DNA of 64,000 nt, from NCBI GenBank assembly GCA_022616415.1, contig JAKEEU010000438.1:1-64000 (forward strand). Reading direction: 5' to 3'. This document shows positions 8,074 to 15,546 of this stretch, piece by piece (the first letter of the stretch is position 1; every line of letters starts with the position of its first letter). Both the position numbers and the translations under genes were made by a program. This DNA comes from Candidatus Zhuqueibacterota bacterium (GTDB lineage Bacteria; Zhuqueibacterota; Zhuqueibacteria; Zhuqueibacterales; Zhuqueibacteraceae). Under the pieces are notes generated by a model, which saw nothing but the letters and a program-made list of their open reading frames with translations, searched no databases and was not told the origin of the DNA.

Positions 8074-9513
8074 ATGTACACTAAACTGGTAATTGTTTTT
8101 ATCCTATTTCAGGGCTTGATCTTTCAGATTGCTAACGCCCAAAATCACCAGCTCATCTACGAGCAACTGCGCAAGCCGAAAGACGCGGTTTATTATCACG
8201 TCCCCATCGGCCTCTGTGAAGATTATCCCGAAGAGACCACCACGCTGGAGATCATCCGTAACGACATGGAGCTGCTGAAACGCTCCGGCATCAATCTCCT
8301 GCGCATTTCATTCGGCTGGGACGGCATCGAAGAAGAAAAGGACAAATACAATTGGCGATTTTGGGATGACTATGTCCGCATGGCCGTAGATGAATACGGC
8401 ATCACCTTGATCCCATACATTTGTTACACGCCGTCGTGGAATTCCACCGGCGACACTACCAACTTCTGGAATCATACGCCAAAGGATTACGAGCAATTCG
8501 GTGAATTCGTGACTGATTTGGTCAATCGTTACAAGGATCGCATCAAATCCTGGGAACTTTGGAATGAGCCGGACATCAAAGCCTATTGGTCCGGCACCGC
8601 AGAAGAATTAGCCAAACTCGTGAAGATTGGCGCCGCTGCCGTACGCAAGGCTGACTCCAGCGCCATCGTCGTTTGCCCAGGACTAGCCGGACACACCGAG
8701 TTCACTCTCGCGCTGTTCAAAGATTACGGCATCAGCCCGTATGTGGACGTTGTGAATATCCACAATTATTATGAAACGTGGAATCCTTCGCCGATTGAAA
8801 GCGTCGTTCCTTATGTGAACACCATTGCGCAGATCATCAAGCAGTATGGCAACAATCAATCGCTCTGGATGGCTGAAGTCGGCTACAGCACGTTTCGCCG
8901 CGACGGTTACGTTTCGGACTGGTCTTCGGCATACTACGATTACGAGCACACACCGGAATTTCAGGCGGTGCAACTGATCAGAACGCTCACACTTCTGCTT
9001 TCGACCGAAAAACTGGCGGCGATTGCGTGGTATGAGATTAAAGATTTGCCGCCTGAAGATGAGGTGATCGGCGATGTCAACAATCGCCATCTCGGCGTCG
9101 CCTATGTTGATTACAAACCGAAGCCGGCGGAGAAAGCGCTATCGTTTTTCAACAAACTTTTCGCACAGAAGAATCGCTGTATTGATAAACAAGTCACAGT
9201 TAACCGCACTAACGATTCTGACAGCGAAATACACAGCTTTGAGAACGAGGACGGCAGCGTGATCGTGGCGGGCTGGCTGAAGACGAAAATTGACGGAAAA
9301 CGAGGCGAGGATAAAAGCGGCAAAGTGAAAGATGCTCGCAAAGAAACCATTGAACTAACATTGCCAAAGAAGCTGACCGGCAAGGCAACGCTTTATGATG
9401 AGCTTGGCAATGCGAGTGAATTCAAGAGCATTACACGCCAGACGAATGCAACAACATTGAAAGAGGTAACACTGATAGGCGGAGAAATCGCGATCATCAA
9501 GATCTTGAAGTAA
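8074..9513 (+). CDS. Secreted TIM-barrel glycoside hydrolase (GH39/GH5-like)
   Basis: ATG 8074 follows a perfect AGGAGG (8061-8066) and begins a signal peptide (LVIVFILFQGLIFQIANA). The 479-residue protein has the clan GH-A layout: LRISFGWDGIEEEKDKYNW, an acid/base Glu in SWELWNEPD (near residue 155), and a probable nucleophile Glu in SLWMAEVGYS (near residue 269). The C-terminal 110 residues look like a beta-sandwich. It probably cleaves beta-xylosides, beta-glucosides or a similar plant polysaccharide outside the cytoplasm; family assignment between GH39 and GH5 needs profile comparison. Confidence 0.75.
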   Translation: MYTKLVIVFILFQGLIFQIANAQNHQLIYEQLRKPKDAVYYHVPIGLCEDYPEETTTLEIIRNDMELLKRSGINLLRISFGWDGIEEEKDKYNWRFWDDYVRMAVDEYGITLIPYICYTPSWNSTGDTTNFWNHTPKDYEQFGEFVTDLVNRYKDRIKSWELWNEPDIKAYWSGTAEELAKLVKIGAAAVRKADSSAIVVCPGLAGHTEFTLALFKDYGISPYVDVVNIHNYYETWNPSPIESVVPYVNTIAQIIKQYGNNQSLWMAEVGYSTFRRDGYVSDWSSAYYDYEHTPEFQAVQLIRTLTLLLSTEKLAAIAWYEIKDLPPEDEVIGDVNNRHLGVAYVDYKPKPAEKALSFFNKLFAQKNRCIDKQVTVNRTNDSDSEIHSFENEDGSVIVAGWLKTKIDGKRGEDKSGKVKDARKETIELTLPKKLTGKATLYDELGNASEFKSITRQTNATTLKEVTLIGGEIAIIKILK

Positions 9514-9526
9514 TCAAAAAAATACG

Positions 9527-9596
9527 CCAACGGATAACAGCGGCCAACGGATAAAAATTTTGAACCAGAAATCGGTTGGCAGCTTTTATCCGTTGG
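9527..9596. repeat. Palindromic dispersed repeat, copy 2
   Basis: The left arm CCAACGGATAACAGCGGCC pairs with the right arm GGCAGCTTTTATCCGTTGG across an A/T-rich loop, giving a long imperfect hairpin. The right arm is identical to the right arm of the copy at 4631-4695. It sits in the leader of the AllA-like gene, just as the first copy sits before ribokinase. Confidence 0.8.
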
Positions 9597-9626
9597 TCAT
9601 GTCTTTTTCTTATTGGAGGACAGAAT

Positions 9627-10094
9627 ATGAAGATCAAAGCCAAACATATCGCACCAGAAAACTTCGCCAAGTTCGGCAAAGTCGTTACCGCGCCAATGAA
9701 GGCGCCTACTTCGCAAGCGCGCGACTACAAGTTCTGGTCCGACATCGCGAACTATCACATCGAAGGCAGCGCCGAAATCGGCCTCTGCACGGTTTATCAA
9801 CAACCCGTGATGGAAATTTCCGGCGTCGAGCGACACTTGCGGACGCCGGAAATTCTCATTCCCATTGATGCCCCTTTCATTCTACCGCTGCTGCTCGAAG
9901 GACAACCTGATAATGCAGCCGAAGCCTTTCAAGTGAATCTTGGCGAAGCGGTGGTGATCGACAAAGCAGTTTGGCATGGCGCATGTTTGCCAGTTGGAAA
10001 AAAGGAATCTACTTATTTCGTGATTTTCCGGAGAAACACGCCGTACGACGATGTGGCGAAGAAGGTTATTCAGAAAGTGCAGATTGAGGCATAA
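9627..10094 (+). CDS. Ureidoglycolate lyase-like (AllA family) cupin protein
   Basis: The 155-residue product matches the AllA family, which releases urea from ureidoglycolate in allantoin breakdown. It shows the opening IAPENFAKFGKVV, the mid-protein ILIPIDAPFILPLL, and the C-terminal VWHGACLPVGKKESTYFVIF with the conserved HG. ATG 9627 follows GGAGGA. No other allantoin genes are near, and related proteins occur in sugar-acid clusters, so the true substrate may differ. It is preceded by a palindromic repeat. Confidence 0.7.
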   Translation: MKIKAKHIAPENFAKFGKVVTAPMKAPTSQARDYKFWSDIANYHIEGSAEIGLCTVYQQPVMEISGVERHLRTPEILIPIDAPFILPLLLEGQPDNAAEAFQVNLGEAVVIDKAVWHGACLPVGKKESTYFVIFRRNTPYDDVAKKVIQKVQIEA

Positions 10095-10136
10095 GAAAGT
10101 TTCAAACCCCAGTCTTAACTGCTTCAGGGCAAGAAC

Positions 10137-10997
10137 ATGATCGGTATCGAAGAAAAAGAGCATGAGCCGCTTATCCGATATTCATTCAAGAAGGGAGAGC
10201 ATGCTGGTGATATATATCAGGCCAGATGCAAGATATGTGAAAATCCAGTTTGTAGCTGTTGTACGCTTCATTTGTTTTTGGATTCAAAAAACGATCAGTT
10301 ACTTTCTCCCAAATTTGGAGTAAGTCTTGACTTGATGAAAAGATCGATTGCGGAGAGCAGTGATCGACAATTTGCGCAATCACTCGTTGATGATTTTGAC
10401 GACCAGGACTGGAAAGCATTGGCAAAGCTTTTTGTCGATCGAAAGACTTTTTATACTGAAAGCTCGGATTTGATGTCATTGGATGCAACGTTTCCGATTG
10501 ACGAGATTGAAACGAGTTCAAAACTAATCTCATATCATGGAATACTGCCGTTCGCCAGACACATCCATTTTGCGATGGGCGATATTGCGCTATTAGTGGA
10601 AGATTTGTATTGCGTCCAACCCTTCTGTGACTGCCACGACGCCCATCTCTTTTTTACACCCTACGACGAAAGTCGAATATTTTTCCCTTTTCTCGTTGAG
10701 AATTCAAATGAAACCTACATTATCTACAACATCAAGAAAAATAAATGGAGCCTGGAAGAACAAACGGGAAATTCCATCGACCCCAAACAACTAATGGCCG
10801 CCTTCCGCGCTGCTCATGATATTCAACTGATCTATCGTAACCGATACGAGACTATTCGAAGGCTTTATGAGAATTATCGCCGCAGAAATAGCAGGCCAAT
10901 GATTCCCTACCGAAACGCAAATATTGGCCGCAACGACCCCTGCCCGTGCGGCAGCGGCAGGAAATACAAGAAGTGCTGTATGCTTAAAAATAATTGA
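10137..10997 (+). CDS. SEC-C zinc-motif protein of unknown function
   Basis: The 286-residue protein ends in a SEC-C motif, NDPCPCGSGRKYKKCC, which binds one zinc and occurs on SecA and many unrelated proteins as an interaction module. An N-terminal cysteine cluster (CKICENPVCSCC near residue 35) and a third (CDCHD near 160) suggest more metal sites. The body, about residues 60-250, is not one I recognise. The next gene starts 7 bp downstream, so the two may be co-transcribed. Confidence 0.7.
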   Translation: MIGIEEKEHEPLIRYSFKKGEHAGDIYQARCKICENPVCSCCTLHLFLDSKNDQLLSPKFGVSLDLMKRSIAESSDRQFAQSLVDDFDDQDWKALAKLFVDRKTFYTESSDLMSLDATFPIDEIETSSKLISYHGILPFARHIHFAMGDIALLVEDLYCVQPFCDCHDAHLFFTPYDESRIFFPFLVENSNETYIIYNIKKNKWSLEEQTGNSIDPKQLMAAFRAAHDIQLIYRNRYETIRRLYENYRRRNSRPMIPYRNANIGRNDPCPCGSGRKYKKCCMLKNN

Positions 10998-11004
10998 GTG
11001 GCAA

Positions 11005-12669
11005 ATGCTTCCCAAAATCATAGTACATGAACGAGTACACATTGCTTTCGATGAAAACCCGTTCACAATTCTCGAAATCAAAAACCAATTGACCGGCAAA
11101 AAAAAATGTGTCAATGGCAAGCAAGCGCTTTTGATCAGAAATCCTTTGGCAATCTCCGAGCCGATTTTTTTGACTGAAGTCGAATCGGTTCATTCGGATC
11201 ATGCCGGTTTCCATTTTGTTGCGGTTGATGAATTCAAAGCATACAGAGCAGAAATTCACCTCAGCGCTTCGGACGATGGTATTCGCTTTCATTTCAAAGT
11301 CTTTTCGCCGCAGCCCATTTGGTTAGTGGAATGGAAACTCTCCGGCTTGCAACTCGATGAAGTGATTGTGCCGGCGCTCGGCGGACAGATATTAAGCAAA
11401 GAAATGCCCGCTGACACCACGTTGAGCTACAAATACCCTTTTTGGTGGAATGCGCAATTCGTGATCGGCGCAAGCGATGGCGGCGGCGTATGGATTCGAA
11501 CAAAAAATGCCGAGCCCAATTTCAAAATGCTGCGCGTGAAAAAAGAAAAAGATGGCTTTGCATTGACGTATGGCTTCGAAGCCAACGCGCCGCTGGTTTC
11601 CAAAACTCTTGAAGCAACGTGGTATCTCGACTGTTATAAAGGAAGCTGGAAAATTCCGGTTGACATTCATCGCGCTTGGCTGGAGCAGACCTTCGGTTTG
11701 ACTTCGCTCGGGATGAATACTCATTTTCCAAAATGGGCCAATGATATTAATTTTGTGCTCGAGCTGTGGGGTATGCGCAAAGATCGGCCCGGGCCGCATC
11801 ACACGTTCGATCAGATGATCGAGCGTCTCGAACAGTGGCGAAAGCTTCACGCGCCGCAACAAACGCTGGTTTATTTGCCCGGCTTTGCCGAGCACGGTAT
11901 CGATTCGCGCGCGCCGGATTACAATCCGAGCAAAGAGCTTGGCGGCGAGGTGAAGTTCAAGCAGCTTGTCGACATAGCGCACGAGCTGGGTTATCGCGTG
12001 ATGATTCACACCAACGTGCTGGCGATGACGTTCAATCATCGGCGCTTTCCGAACTTCAAAGAGCATCAAGTCGTCGATTTGTTTGATAGAACACAGGGCT
12101 GGGCATTGGATATTGACGGCGACTGGCTGGCCGAGCCGTATTTCGCGTACATCAATCCCGGCGCAAAAGAATGGGGCGATTTGATGGAGCAAGTTTTGGG
12201 CGAGCTGATCACAAAATTCAATCTCGACGCCGTATTTCTCGATCAGACTTTGCTCGCCTTCAACGTAAGCAAGGGGCCAAATTTTCTCACCGGCATGCGT
12301 GACCACATCAAACGGCTGCAGCGCGCTTTTCCGCATGTGCTTTTTGCCGGAGAAGGACAACACGAGCAGACTTTGAGCGCGCTGCCCATGGCACAAATTC
12401 ACGGCATCGACAGCCTTGCCGAGATTCACGGCATAGAAGGACAAGCGCGTTGGCGCGAGGCGCATCCGGTATCGACTTATTTGTTTGGCAACTACACCAG
12501 GTTCGTCGCACATCTGTTGACCAAACATCCCTCGCACCCCATGTTTAAATTGCAGGAAGCAGCTTACACAAAACTTGCGGTGATTCCGGCGCTGTGCCTT
12601 TATGACCAAAACCAGACGATGGATATGCCGGAAGTGGAAAAAATGTTGGAAAGAGTGAAGAACTTGTAG
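11005..12669 (+). CDS. Putative TIM-barrel glycoside hydrolase (possibly DUF6259-type)
   Basis: The 554-residue product starts at ATG 11005 (MLPKIIVHERVHI); the upstream in-frame ATG at 10924 lies inside the SEC-C gene. Residues 1-220 look like a beta-sandwich, and 230-530 like a glycosidase barrel with strand-end acidic residues: QTLVYLPGFAEHGIDSRAPDY, YRVMIHTNVLAM, LDAVFLDQTLLAF and VLFAGEGQHEQT. The layout resembles alpha-galactosidase-like barrels and the DUF6259 family, but I cannot place it firmly. No signal peptide is visible. The stop codon TAG is the first base triplet of a CAGACTG palindrome element. Confidence 0.55.
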   Translation: MLPKIIVHERVHIAFDENPFTILEIKNQLTGKKKCVNGKQALLIRNPLAISEPIFLTEVESVHSDHAGFHFVAVDEFKAYRAEIHLSASDDGIRFHFKVFSPQPIWLVEWKLSGLQLDEVIVPALGGQILSKEMPADTTLSYKYPFWWNAQFVIGASDGGGVWIRTKNAEPNFKMLRVKKEKDGFALTYGFEANAPLVSKTLEATWYLDCYKGSWKIPVDIHRAWLEQTFGLTSLGMNTHFPKWANDINFVLELWGMRKDRPGPHHTFDQMIERLEQWRKLHAPQQTLVYLPGFAEHGIDSRAPDYNPSKELGGEVKFKQLVDIAHELGYRVMIHTNVLAMTFNHRRFPNFKEHQVVDLFDRTQGWALDIDGDWLAEPYFAYINPGAKEWGDLMEQVLGELITKFNLDAVFLDQTLLAFNVSKGPNFLTGMRDHIKRLQRAFPHVLFAGEGQHEQTLSALPMAQIHGIDSLAEIHGIEGQARWREAHPVSTYLFGNYTRFVAHLLTKHPSHPMFKLQEAAYTKLAVIPALCLYDQNQTMDMPEVEKMLERVKNL

Positions 12670-12671
12670 CC

Positions 12672-12690
12672 CAGACTGCCAGTCAGACTG
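12672..12690. repeat. CAGACTG palindrome, degenerate copy
   Basis: CAGACTGCCAGTCAGACTG directly follows the TAG stop of the preceding gene. The text GTAGCCCAGACTGCCAGTC is the same as at 27849-27867, including the stop codon of the gene before it. Confidence 0.65.
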
Positions 12691-12715
12691 AAGCGCACGA
12701 TACACGGAGTTTGCG

Positions 12716-13873
12716 ATGAAGACCATCAAAGCAGCAGTCATTGGAACCGGATTCATTGGGCCGGCCCATGTTGAATCATTACGACGGATAGGCGGCGTGG
12801 AGGTTGTTGCCGTCGCTTCAAGCGATCCGGCGAGAGCAAAAGTATTGGCCGAGCGTTATGCTATTCCAAAAGCTTATGGCGGTTGGAAAGCAGTTATTGC
12901 TGACAATGAGATTCAAGTTGTTCATAACTGTACCCCCAACAATTTGCACTTTGAAATCAACCAAGCAGCGATTCTCGCCGGCAAGCACATTGTCTCCGAA
13001 AAGCCTTTAACGATGACTTCGAAAGAATCGGCAGAGCTGGTGAAATTGGCGACAAAGCACGGCGTTGTCAATGCGATTAATTTCAATTACCGTTTCTTTC
13101 CGCTGATTCAACACGCCTGAGCGATGGTTGGCAAGGGCGAGCTGGGAGAGATTTATCTCGTGCATGGTCATTACCTGCAAGACTGGCTCTATTACAACAC
13201 CGATTACAACTGGCGCTTGGAAACTGAAATCAGCGGCGCCTCACGCGCCGTTGCCGATATTGGCTCGCATTGGTGTGATTTGGTCCAATTCATCACTGGA
13301 TTAAAAATCAAAAGTGTTTTTGCCGATCTCATCACGATTCACCAAACGAGAAAAAAATCAAAAAAAGTTGTAGAAACTTTCAAAGGTAAAGAAGAAGCGG
13401 CGGCGCAAGAATATGAAGAAATGCCCATCAAAACCGAAGATGCGGGAGTCGTCATGCTGCAATTCGATAACGGCGCGCGCGGTGTCTTCACCGTCTCGCA
13501 AGTGAGCGCCGGCAGGAAGAACCGTGAGTGGTTTGAAATCGATGGCAGCAAGAAGGCCATGGCGTGGGATCAAGAGGAGCCGAATCAACTGTGGGTCGGC
13601 TATCGCGAGCGCCCGAATGAGATTATCATCAAAGACCCCTCGTTGCTCGACGAGACGGCGCGGAAGTATGCGCATTATCCTGGCGGACATCCTGAGGGTT
13701 ATCCGGATGGGCCAAAGAATCTTTTCATGAATGTTTACAATTTCATTCGCGCCGGCAAAGATCCGCGTAAAGATCAGCCTGATTTCCCAACTTTTGCCGA
13801 TGGGCACTGGGAAAACAAAATTATCGAAGCGGTCTTGAAGAGCAACGAAGCGAAGAAGTGGGTGGAGATTTGA
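12716..13873 (+). pseudogene. Gfo/Idh/MocA oxidoreductase interrupted by an in-frame TGA
   Basis: Two same-frame pieces, 12716-13120 and 13124-13873, together make one oxidoreductase of about 385 codons. The first holds the Rossmann motif VIGTGFIGPAHVES and the HIVSEKPLT segment; the second continues with GELGEIYLVHGHYLQDW and the substrate domain. They are separated only by TGA at 13118-13120, within CAC GCC TGA GCG ATG; a C-to-T change in a CGA Arg codon explains it. The rest of the frame is intact, so the lesion is recent, a population variant or a read error. TGA is a normal stop in this genome (for example at 10997), so recoding is unlikely. Confidence 0.85.
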
Positions 13874-13877
13874 AAAC

Positions 13878-13971
13878 TGGAGTGATGGAGTGATGGATTA
13901 TTGGATTACTGGATTGTTGGATTGTTGGATTAATGTAGAGCAAACAGTAACCCATTAATCCGTCGAACCAA
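13878..13971. repeat. Array of 8-bp units with partial inverted arm
   Basis: Seven octads run from 13878 to 13933 (consensus TGGATTGT, with TGGAGTGA variants). After a 17-bp spacer, a partial reverse-complement arm follows (CCATTAATCC, CCAATGATCC). The unit is the one seen at 6633-6709. It separates the broken oxidoreductase from the sugar isomerase gene. Confidence 0.8.
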
Positions 13972-14012
13972 TGATCCAGAAACTCATCAGATGAAATTGA
14001 GTGAGGTAAGAA

Positions 14013-14942
14013 ATGAAACTTGGATTCCTCACCGCCTGCTTGCCACAGGTCGGACTTGAAGAGTTGGTCAAATGGGCGTCGGAACAGGGATTTCAAAGCC
14101 TGGAGCTCGCGGCCTGGCCGGTGGATTCGACACGCGATTATCAGGCGCGGCAGATTGATGCGGCGAATTTTACGAAAGACGATGCCAACCGTGTAAAAGA
14201 AATTTTTGGCAAACACAATCTCGGCATCTCGGCGATGGCTTATTACGACAACAATCTTGATCCCGATCTCACCAAGCAAAAATATTATCACGACCATCTC
14301 AAAAAGGTGATCGACACCGCGGCGTTGCTGGGCGTAAGTCTGGTCGGCACTTTTGTCGGTGCGCGTCCCGATAAATTGCCGGGGGAAAATATGAAAGAAA
14401 TCGGCGAGGTGTTTCGCGGCATGGTGAAATATGCCGAGGACAAAGGCGTGCGTATTATGATTGAAAATTGTCCGATGGAGAACTGGCAACGTTTCGGGCT
14501 TCCTGGCAATTTCGCCTATTCGCCGGAGCTTTGGGAAGCGCTGTTTAACGAAGTCCCGAGCGATAATTTCGGCTTGAATTTTGATCCCTCTCATCTCTAC
14601 TGGTTGGGCATTGACTACATTCGCTGCGTGAAAGAGTTCGGCAAGAAAATCTTCCACGCTCACGCCAAAGACACCGAAATGCTGCGCGACGGCCAATATC
14701 GTTACGGCCTGTTTGGCCGACAGCTCGATCCGATTCCATGGAAATCCGGCTGGTGGCGCTATCGTGTTCCTGGCATGGGAGAAATAGATTGGAAGAGATT
14801 TATCTCAACCTTGCAAGAAGTTGGATATGACTATGTGCTCTCGATAGAACACGAAGATCCGGTGTGGGAAGGCTCAGAGGAAAAGGTGAAAAAGGGGTTG
14901 CTGTTGGGGCTAAAACATCTCAAGCAATTTGTGGTTCGATGA
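14013..14942 (+). CDS. Sugar phosphate isomerase/epimerase (xylose isomerase-like TIM barrel)
   Basis: The 309-residue protein belongs to the AP-endonuclease-2/xylose-isomerase-like barrel family: MKLGFLTACLPQVGLEELVK at the start, then metal-binding acidic and His residues in IMIENCPME, GLNFDPSHLYW, FHAHAKDTEM and YVLSIEHEDPVWEGSEE. GAGGTAAG precedes ATG 14013. These enzymes often pair with Gfo/Idh/MocA dehydrogenases in inositol or keto-sugar pathways, and here one lies directly upstream, though broken. The exact sugar is not evident. Confidence 0.82.
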   Translation: MKLGFLTACLPQVGLEELVKWASEQGFQSLELAAWPVDSTRDYQARQIDAANFTKDDANRVKEIFGKHNLGISAMAYYDNNLDPDLTKQKYYHDHLKKVIDTAALLGVSLVGTFVGARPDKLPGENMKEIGEVFRGMVKYAEDKGVRIMIENCPMENWQRFGLPGNFAYSPELWEALFNEVPSDNFGLNFDPSHLYWLGIDYIRCVKEFGKKIFHAHAKDTEMLRDGQYRYGLFGRQLDPIPWKSGWWRYRVPGMGEIDWKRFISTLQEVGYDYVLSIEHEDPVWEGSEEKVKKGLLLGLKHLKQFVVR

Positions 14943-14955
14943 TGACCGTCATTTC

Positions 14956-15333
14956 TTAGAAGAAAAAGATAAGCTTGATAAACCACACGACGGCAGCAGC
15001 GAGGGTAAGATATTGCAGCTTCTCTTGAAACGCCACTCGGGAGATGAGGTGGTCCAATTTTGTCTCAAGAGCTTTGTTTGTGGCTTTCATTTCGCTGATT
15101 GAATCAATTTGACTAACTTTGATTTCAGTTTGTAAGATTCTGTGATTAATCCCAAAGGAAGAACTAAAATTTTGAATCTCATTGATGAGAACTTCCATTT
15201 TGATTTCCAAGCCGATGAGACGCCCAAGAAACGAATGTTTGAATTCTTCGAAATCGCTGATGTTGAAAAACTCATTTAGCGCATCGAGGACAACTGGCTT
15301 CAGCTTATTTTTGTCTATCGTGAGTTCAGTCAT
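14956..15333 (-). CDS. Small coiled-coil protein with C-terminal membrane anchor
   Basis: The 125-residue product has a helical N-terminal half, a coiled-coil stretch (about 45-95, ending ATNKALETKLDHLISRVAF) and a hydrophobic C-terminal helix (LTLAAAVVWFIKLIFFF) that could be a tail anchor. I do not recognise the family. It is on the opposite strand to its neighbours, with its own promoter sharing sequence with that of the RHH gene at 7756-7947. Confidence 0.6.
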   Translation of the reverse strand: MTELTIDKNKLKPVVLDALNEFFNISDFEEFKHSFLGRLIGLEIKMEVLINEIQNFSSSFGINHRILQTEIKVSQIDSISEMKATNKALETKLDHLISRVAFQEKLQYLTLAAAVVWFIKLIFFF

Positions 15334-15359
15334 GACTTGTTCCTATCATTATATTTCGA

Positions 15360-15388
15360 ACTTTAACAAAAGTAGCTTACAAAGTCAA
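15360..15388 (-). promoter_or_regulatory. Sigma-70-type promoter of the coiled-coil gene
   Basis: Minus-strand TTGACT (15388-15383) and TAAAGT (15365-15360) are 17 bp apart. The -35 context GCTTGACTTTGTA is the same as at 8020. Confidence 0.6.
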
Positions 15389-15437
15389 GCACAATTTCAT
15401 GGTCTTCGTAAGCCCTCAGATTGATGAACAACTAACT

Positions 15438-15508
15438 TGTCATGTTGGAAGCATCTTGTTACTATTGAGCACAGTGCTGATTTGGAAAAAGATTCTTCCA
15501 GAATGACA
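15438..15508. repeat. Inverted repeat pair before the GH42 gene
   Basis: TGTCATGTTGGAAGCATCTT (15438-15457) pairs with AAGATTCTTCCAGAATGACA (15489-15508) with 3 mismatches in 20, across a 31-bp loop. The GH42 start codon follows about 38 bp later with no clear Shine-Dalgarno sequence. Confidence 0.65.
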
Positions 15509-15546
15509 TTTTTCTCAACCAGTGAGCGAGGCATTACCATACTCTC

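Noticed and set aside
11392..12756. Long minus-strand ORF (454 codons) opposite the 11005 gene
   Set aside because: It is antisense to a gene with hydrolase motifs, has no Shine-Dalgarno sequence or family motif, and has the composition of a shadow frame.
13118..13120. Selenocysteine codon in the Gfo/Idh/MocA gene
   Set aside because: The family has no selenoprotein members that I know, the position corresponds to a plausible Arg (CGA), and no hairpin typical of a SECIS element was evident just downstream.
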